Positions 14,030 to 18,576 of a DNA stretch of 18,576 bases are shown piece after piece; positions within the stretch are counted from its first letter, which is position 1, and the number at the start of each line of letters is the position of its first letter. The stretch lies in contig NZ_CAXLMO010000018.1 in NCBI RefSeq assembly GCF_964187635.1, positions 1 through 18,576 of the forward strand, written 5' to 3'. Position numbers and translations under genes: made by a program. A model generated the notes under the pieces. That model ran no database searches. It saw only the letters and a list, made by a program, of their open reading frames with translations, and was not told the DNA's origin. Origin of the DNA: Seribacter sulfatis (GTDB taxonomy: Bacteria; Verrucomicrobiota; Verrucomicrobiia; Opitutales; Seribacteraceae).

Positions 14030-15961
14030 ATGATAAAAAAAGTAGAAAATCAATCAAAAGCAGAGCATAGCTCCTTTGCCAATTCTCATAAAATTTATGT
14101 TCCGGGTGAATCCGTTGGCGTTCGAGTGCCGATGAGAGAAATTTCACTTTCGCCGAGTAATTTACCAGGCGGTGGAACAGAGGAAAATGAAGCAGTACGG
14201 GTATATGATACATCGGGAGCATGGGGTGACCCCGAGTTTCATAAGGATTCAACTAAAGGGCTTCCCCTGTTACGTTCCGATTGGATTAACCAGCGTAATG
14301 ATACTCAAAAAATCGAGGGTCGATCCTCTCAGCCTATTGATAATGGTTACCTATCAGACAAACATGCTGACAGGTCCGATGAAAGGTCTCAGGAATTGCC
14401 AGATTTTGATATTTCTCAACGAGTGGTATTACGTGGGAAGTCGAACAAGGCAGTAACCCAACTTCAATATGCCAGAGATGGAATAATTACACCTGAAATG
14501 GAATTTATTGCCATTCGGGAGAACATGAAGTTGCAAACTTTGGCTGAGAATCTTGAGACTTCTCCCGATGCGGTAAGGAATTCGCTCAATCATCAACATA
14601 AAGGACAACCTTTTGGAGCTTCGATACCGACTGAAATTACACCTGAGTTTGTTCGGAGTGAGGTAGCTCGTGGGCGTGCAATTATTCCCGCCAATATCAA
14701 CCACCCGGAACTGGAGCCAATGGTGATAGGGCGTAATTTTCTTGTTAAAATAAATGCTAACATCGGGAATTCAGCAGTAGCTTCTTCTATCGAGGAGGAG
14801 GTTGAAAAAATGAGATGGGCCACGAAATGGGGTGCAGATACATTAATGGATTTATCAACTGGCAAAAACATCCACCGTACCCGTGAGTGGATTATCCGAA
14901 ACTGTCCTGTTCCGGTCGGTACAGTTCCTATCTACCAAGCATTGGAAAAAGTAAGAGGAAAGCCAGAAGATTTAACCTGGGAGATCTTTAGAGATACTTT
15001 GATCGAGCAGGCAGAGCAGGGCGTTGACTATTTCACAATTCATGCGGGTGTCCTCTTACGATATGTGCCAATGACGAGTCGTCGTATGACTGGAATTGTG
15101 AGTCGCGGTGGTTCAATTATGGCCAAGTGGTGCTTGTCTCATCACAAAGAAAACTTTTTATACGAGAAATGGGACGAGATCTGTGAAATAATGGCAGCCT
15201 ATGATGTCTCATTTTCGATCGGCGATGGTCTTCGCCCAGGTTCTATTGCAGATGCAAATGACGAAGCTCAATTCGCAGAATTGAAAACCCAGGGCGAATT
15301 AACAACACGAGCGTGGGATCATGGAGTCCAAGTCATGAATGAAGGTCCAGGGCATGTGCCGATGCACATGATTCAGGAAAATATGGAAAAACAATTAGAT
15401 TGGTGTCATGAAGCACCTTTCTATACATTAGGACCTTTGACTACTGATATTGCACCTGGGTATGACCATATTACAAGTGGTATTGGAGCCGCAATGATTG
15501 GGTGGTATGGGTGTGCAATGCTTTGTTATGTAACCCCGAAGGAACACTTAGGTTTACCAGATAGAGAAGATGTTAGAGAGGGTGTGATTACTTATAAACT
15601 AGCTGCCCATGCGGCCGATTTAGCTAAAGGTCATCCTGCGGCTCAGTTTCGCGACAACGCTTTGTCCAAGGCACGGTTTGAATTTCGTTGGAAGGATCAA
15701 TTTAATCTATCTCTTGATCCGGAAAAAGCCCTAGAATTTCATGACCAGACATTGCCTCAGGAAAATGCCAAGACAGCTCATTTTTGTTCGATGTGTGGAC
15801 CTCATTTTTGTTCGATGAAAATTAGCGAGGATGTCCGAGAATATGCGCGGGAAAATGGGTATGATAGCGATGAGTCCGCAGTTATAAAAGGAATGGAGGA
15901 GAAGTCTAAAGAATTTCTTTCTTCTGGTGCCGAGATATACTTACCTGAAAATAAAAAGTGA
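14030..15961 (+). CDS. thiC: Phosphomethylpyrimidine synthase ThiC
   Basis: ThiC is the radical SAM enzyme that rearranges aminoimidazole ribotide to HMP phosphate, the pyrimidine half of thiamine. The 643-residue product is full length. It contains the N-terminal ThiC-associated region with a V-Y-D-T-S-G-A-W segment, then the core: P-A-N-I-N-H-P-E, G-A-D-T-L-M-D-L-S-T-G, F-T-I-H-A-G-V, S-R-G-G-S, F-S-I-G-D-G-L-R-P-G-S, N-E-G-P-G-H-V-P, and the C-terminal iron-sulphur motif C-x2-C-x4-C (C586, C589, C594). ATG at 14030 lies 22 bases after the attenuator; no obvious Shine-Dalgarno site. Its TGA overlaps the GTG start of thiS by four bases. Regulation by the TPP riboswitch upstream is expected. 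Confidence 0.98.
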   Translation: MIKKVENQSKAEHSSFANSHKIYVPGESVGVRVPMREISLSPSNLPGGGTEENEAVRVYDTSGAWGDPEFHKDSTKGLPLLRSDWINQRNDTQKIEGRSSQPIDNGYLSDKHADRSDERSQELPDFDISQRVVLRGKSNKAVTQLQYARDGIITPEMEFIAIRENMKLQTLAENLETSPDAVRNSLNHQHKGQPFGASIPTEITPEFVRSEVARGRAIIPANINHPELEPMVIGRNFLVKINANIGNSAVASSIEEEVEKMRWATKWGADTLMDLSTGKNIHRTREWIIRNCPVPVGTVPIYQALEKVRGKPEDLTWEIFRDTLIEQAEQGVDYFTIHAGVLLRYVPMTSRRMTGIVSRGGSIMAKWCLSHHKENFLYEKWDEICEIMAAYDVSFSIGDGLRPGSIADANDEAQFAELKTQGELTTRAWDHGVQVMNEGPGHVPMHMIQENMEKQLDWCHEAPFYTLGPLTTDIAPGYDHITSGIGAAMIGWYGCAMLCYVTPKEHLGLPDREDVREGVITYKLAAHAADLAKGHPAAQFRDNALSKARFEFRWKDQFNLSLDPEKALEFHDQTLPQENAKTAHFCSMCGPHFCSMKISEDVREYARENGYDSDESAVIKGMEEKSKEFLSSGAEIYLPENKK

Positions 15962-16161
15962 CTGTTTTTGTAAATGATGAGCCCAAGAAAATAGATTTTG
16001 GACTATCGTTAAAATCTTTTCTTTTGCAAATAGATATGGTTGATCTTTCGGGGTGGGCGATTGCTTTAAATGAAGTCGTCGTGCCCGAAGGTGAAATCGG
16101 GGGCAAAAAATTATCGGATGGCGATCGTTTAATTCTTATACAAGCGACGCAAGGCGGATGA
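15958..16161 (+). CDS. thiS: Sulphur carrier protein ThiS
   Basis: This 67-residue protein has the ubiquitin-like ThiS pattern: V-F-V-N-D-E-P at the start, A-I-A-L-N-E-V-V-V-P near the middle, L-S-D-G-D-R-L-I-L-I-Q-A-T-Q-G-G at the end. The terminal Gly-Gly is adenylated by ThiF and then made into a thiocarboxylate, which gives sulphur to ThiG for the thiazole ring. The GTG start overlaps the thiC stop (GTGA), and its own stop overlaps the next ATG (ATGA), so the three genes are translationally coupled. No thiF is in the window; it may lie after thiH. Confidence 0.95.
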   Translation: MTVFVNDEPKKIDFGLSLKSFLLQIDMVDLSGWAIALNEVVVPEGEIGGKKLSDGDRLILIQATQGG

Positions 16162-16814
16162 GTGATTTGCCTAGCATCATTTTAATTTCTCCTTCTTCTC
16201 AGAAGTCTGGGGAAATTGAGTTGTTATCTAGGTTTTTCGATGCGGGCTTAATGAGATATCATTTAAGAAAGCCCGATTGGACTGCTGACGAGTTATCCGA
16301 ATTCCTTGATCAAGTTCCCGATCAACATTTACCAAAGATTGTGGTCCATCGTTGTCCCAGTTTGTTGAATGATTTTCCACTTGCTGGGTATCATCATAGA
16401 TCTACTGAATCATTACTTGATGTTGAAGGAAGTCGCAGTCGTTCCCTTCACCAAATAAGTGAATTAAAAAACCTGGAAAGTTCCGTGGACTACGCTTTTT
16501 TTGGCCCCGTGTATCATTCAATTTCGAAAAAAGGATACACTCCCAAAATATCTTTGAGCGAGATATTCGCTTTTTTTAATTCGGGTAAGTTAAATGAGTT
16601 AGTAAAGGTGCCCAAAATATACGCACTGGGTGGAATCAGGAGAAAAAAAATAAAAAAACTTGCGGATATCGGATTTTATGGAGTTGCACTTCTTGGTTCA
16701 GTGTGGGGCAGTCGCGACCCGCTTCATTCTTTAAACGAATTCCTCAAGATGGATATTGAATTCCTGTTGAATAACAGACTGCAAACTCAAGAAAATGCCT
16801 CGATTCAAACCTGA
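16158..16814 (+). CDS. Thiamine phosphate synthase-like (ThiE/TenI superfamily) paralog
   Basis: The 218-residue product has the ThiE/TenI TIM-barrel pattern in divergent form: I-L-I-S-P-S (8-13), R-Y-H-L-R-K-P-D (33-40), I-V-V-H-R (61-65), then a conserved S-R-S-x-H-Q-I segment and D-Y-A-F-F-G-P-V-Y-H-S-I-S-K-K-G-Y (111-127), followed by A-L-G-G-I (near 156). This last stretch is the signature of the second ThiE-like protein of Bacteroidetes thiamine operons. Compared with true ThiE it lacks the N-D dyad and the T-x-T-K loop, so it may act as TenI (aromatising the ThiG thiazole tautomer) and not as the coupling enzyme. That is inference. It is coupled to thiS by ATGA overlap; the genuine thiE follows after 15 bases. 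Confidence 0.75.
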   Translation: MSDLPSIILISPSSQKSGEIELLSRFFDAGLMRYHLRKPDWTADELSEFLDQVPDQHLPKIVVHRCPSLLNDFPLAGYHHRSTESLLDVEGSRSRSLHQISELKNLESSVDYAFFGPVYHSISKKGYTPKISLSEIFAFFNSGKLNELVKVPKIYALGGIRRKKIKKLADIGFYGVALLGSVWGSRDPLHSLNEFLKMDIEFLLNNRLQTQENASIQT

Positions 16815-16829
16815 GCTAGTTTTTTCCTG

Positions 16830-17471
16830 ATGAATCAATTCGGGCCATTAATTTGTATAACAACTGATTCGAGTGCATTAGCCCATCATGAGCAAGTTGA
16901 CATTTTGATTAGTAGGGGAGCAAGATTTATTCAGATAAGAACGAAGTTATTGGATCAACGCGAAACACTTTTACAGGTTGAAAAAGCTTATCATTATGCC
17001 GAACAAAGCGGCGTTGTTTTAATCATAAATGATTTTGTCGAGATCGCTCGTATTTCAGCTATCTCTGGAGTCCACTTGGGTTCTGGTGATTGCTCGGCAT
17101 TAGATGCCAGGAAATTACTCGGAGAAGATGCAATTATTGGCTCCACTGTACATAATCTTAATGATGCAATCCAAGTCAGTGAAGAAGGAGTCAGTAATTA
17201 TGTTGGCTTGGGACCTTATCGAAAATCAAAAACAAAACATGATTTGGACCCCATTTTATCGGAAAAAATTATTTTAGAAATCATGAAAGTTCTATCAGGT
17301 ATACCCGTTTTTATGATTGGTGGTATTGAATTAAGAGACTGTGACTTAGTTTCTCACTTTGACTTAGCAGGAATTGCGTTATGTTCCGCATTATCAGGAG
17401 AGGGAGAGTATGCATCTTTTGTTCCTGACTTTATTAGTCAATTAAACTCAGTAGAACGAGAAGTAGCATGA
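16830..17471 (+). CDS. thiE: Thiamine phosphate synthase ThiE
   Basis: ThiE joins HMP pyrophosphate with thiazole phosphate to give thiamine phosphate. The 213-residue product has the classical motifs in order: F-I-Q-I-R-T-K (33-39), L-I-I-N-D-F (64-69), G-V-H-L-G-S-G-D (80-87), I-G-S-T-V-H (103-108), Y-V-G-L-G-P-Y-R-K-S-K-T-K (124-136) and I-G-G-I near 164. The usual L-G-Q-x-D is L-G-S-G-D, a mild change near the substrate site; the other catalytic residues are in place. ATG start; the stop overlaps the thiG ATG in ATGA. With a second ThiE-like gene upstream, this one is the better candidate for the actual coupling reaction. Confidence 0.92.
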   Translation: MNQFGPLICITTDSSALAHHEQVDILISRGARFIQIRTKLLDQRETLLQVEKAYHYAEQSGVVLIINDFVEIARISAISGVHLGSGDCSALDARKLLGEDAIIGSTVHNLNDAIQVSEEGVSNYVGLGPYRKSKTKHDLDPILSEKIILEIMKVLSGIPVFMIGGIELRDCDLVSHFDLAGIALCSALSGEGEYASFVPDFISQLNSVEREVA

Positions 17472-18247
17472 GTGAAAAAACTGATAGCTTACCATTAGGT
17501 AATTTCGAGTTCGAATCTCGCTTGTTCGTGGGAACGGGGAAATTTGAATCGGGTGAATTGCTCGGCCAATCACTCTCTGCAAGTGGTTCACAGATGGTTA
17601 CCGTGGCGATGAAAAGGGCTAACCCAAAAGCGAAAGAAGATTCGATTCTTGATTTTATCGATTCAAAATTCACCAAGATTTTACCAAATACTTCTGGTGT
17701 TCGAGATGCAAAAGAAGCTATCTTTGTTGCCCAAATGGCGAGAGAGGCACTTCAGACAAACTGGTTGAAGTTAGAAATCCACCCGGATCCAAAATATTTA
17801 ATGCCTGATCCTATCGCCACTCTTGAGGCGACCAAAGAGTTGGCAAGTGAAGGTTTTATTGTCCTACCATATTGTCATGCGGATCCAGTTTTGTGTAAAA
17901 AACTCGAAGATGCAGGTGCTGCTGCCGTTATGCCGCTTGGTTCACCTATTGGAAGTAATCAGGGCCTTGAGACCCGAGAGTTTCTACGAATCATAATCGA
18001 ACAGTCATCCGTTCCCGTCGTGGTAGATGCGGGAATTGGTGCTCCCTCGCAAGCCGCCGAAGCAATGGAAATGGGAGCAAGTGCCGTTCTTGTAAACACT
18101 GCCATAGCAGTGGCTCGTGATCCAGTTGCAATGGCTACTGCATTCAGTAAATCAGTTCAAGCAGGTAGGATGGCACATTTAGCCGGTATGGGTAAGGTGA
18201 GGAATAAAGCGATCGCCACTTCTCCATTAACTAGTTTTCTTTCCTGA
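17468..18247 (+). CDS. thiG: Thiazole synthase ThiG
   Basis: ThiG builds the thiazole phosphate ring from deoxyxylulose 5-phosphate, dehydroglycine and ThiS thiocarboxylate. The 259-residue product is full length and shows R-L-F-V-G-T-G-K-F (18-26), V-T-V-A-M-K-R (44-50), I-L-P-N-T-S-G (71-77), L-K-L-E-I near K101 (the expected Schiff-base lysine), Y-L-M-P-D-P-I-A-T-L-E-A, A-A-V-M-P-L-G-S-P-I-G-S-N-Q-G and V-V-V-D-A-G-I-G-A-P-S-Q-A. A GAGAAG sequence 5-10 bases before the ATG is one of the better Shine-Dalgarno sites in the window. The gene overlaps thiE by four bases, and thiH begins 8 bases later. Confidence 0.97.
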   Translation: MSEKTDSLPLGNFEFESRLFVGTGKFESGELLGQSLSASGSQMVTVAMKRANPKAKEDSILDFIDSKFTKILPNTSGVRDAKEAIFVAQMAREALQTNWLKLEIHPDPKYLMPDPIATLEATKELASEGFIVLPYCHADPVLCKKLEDAGAAAVMPLGSPIGSNQGLETREFLRIIIEQSSVPVVVDAGIGAPSQAAEAMEMGASAVLVNTAIAVARDPVAMATAFSKSVQAGRMAHLAGMGKVRNKAIATSPLTSFLS

Positions 18248-18255
18248 TTATTGGT

Positions 18256-18576
18256 ATGGATTCTTTTTCTGATCAATTTGAAAAAATGAATTGGGCTGAA
18301 GTTTCAGCAAAAATTAATTCTACTAATAGTAAAAATATCGAAAGGGCTCTTGAGGGAGCGGGAGAAGGAGGAATGGATGATCTTGCTGCATTGCTTTCTC
18401 CATTAGCAAATAAGGAATACCTCGAGGATATGGCCCAGCTAGCCAATCGGTTGACGATGCAGAGGTTTGGAAAAGCGATTCGCTTGTTTGCTCCTATTTA
18501 TCTATCAAACGAATGTAATAATGTTTGTGATTATTGCGGTTTTAGTATGGGGAATGATATCGCCCGTAAAACACTG
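18256..18576 (+). CDS. thiH: 2-iminoacetate (dehydroglycine) synthase ThiH, 3' end missing
   Basis: The first 107 codons run in frame from ATG at 18256 to the window end. They show the N-terminal helical lead-in of ThiH and then the radical SAM cluster motif, S-N-E-C-N-N-V-C-D-Y-C-G-F, with C87-x3-C91-x2-C94. ThiH cleaves tyrosine to give dehydroglycine for ThiG, the oxygen-independent alternative to glycine oxidase ThiO. It follows thiG by 8 bases in the same operon. The remaining ~260 codons lie outside the window. Confidence 0.95.
   Translation, partial: MDSFSDQFEKMNWAEVSAKINSTNSKNIERALEGAGEGGMDDLAALLSPLANKEYLEDMAQLANRLTMQRFGKAIRLFAPIYLSNECNNVCDYCGFSMGNDIARKTL

Noticed and set aside
1..18576. 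CRISPR arrays, insertion sequences, tRNA or rRNA genes
   Set aside because: No regularly spaced direct repeats, transposase-like proteins, terminal inverted repeats, or tRNA/rRNA signature sequences were seen; almost all the window is accounted for by coding genes.

Overview
The window is AT-rich bacterial chromosome, densely packed, mostly on the plus strand, with gaps of 0-20 bases inside operons and several non-ATG starts. Shine-Dalgarno sequences are weak or absent at most starts. A FliW/CsrA pair next to a FlgL-type protein, a MAF (DUF115) flagellin glycosyltransferase, DUF1015, a Bacteroidetes-style thiamine operon with a TPP riboswitch and ThiH, and a GntP permease suggest a Gram-negative, flagellated bacterium. 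My best guess is the PVC group (Verrucomicrobiota, Opitutae-like), but this rests on gene content only and is low confidence.

Layout. (1) 1-3854: the 3' part of a flagellar hook-filament junction protein (flgL-like) with an unusual repeat-bearing central region, then fliW, csrA and a DUF1015 gene. (2) 3907-6912: three overlapping genes that look translationally coupled: an MGDG-synthase/MurG-type glycosyltransferase, a protein with an SCP2-like C-terminal half, and a class III PLP aminotransferase. (3) 6905-8449 on the minus strand: a MAF/DUF115 motility accessory factor. It converges on the aminotransferase with an 8-base overlap and diverges from pseB across a 113-base region holding an inverted repeat. 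(4) 8563-10629: pseB and pseI, two steps of pseudaminic acid synthesis. (5) 10693-12147: a tiny stand-alone sigma-70 region 4 protein and dprA, closed by a terminator. (6) 12268-13788: a GntP-family permease. (7) 13889-18576: a TPP riboswitch with an adjoining terminator, then thiC-thiS-thiE/tenI-like-thiE-thiG-thiH (thiH cut by the window end).

How it fits together. FliW and CsrA form the known partner switch that couples flagellin export to flagellin translation. MAF, PseB and PseI indicate that flagellin is decorated with a nonulosonic acid. Only two pse steps are present: no pseC, pseH, pseG or pseF is seen, while an unassigned aminotransferase, a lipid-type glycosyltransferase and an SCP2-like protein lie between the flagellar genes and the pse genes. 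That trio is the best candidate for something undescribed: either an alternative sugar branch for flagellar glycosylation or a separate glycolipid pathway. The thiamine operon makes the pyrimidine and thiazole moieties and joins them, under probable feedback control by thiamine pyrophosphate.
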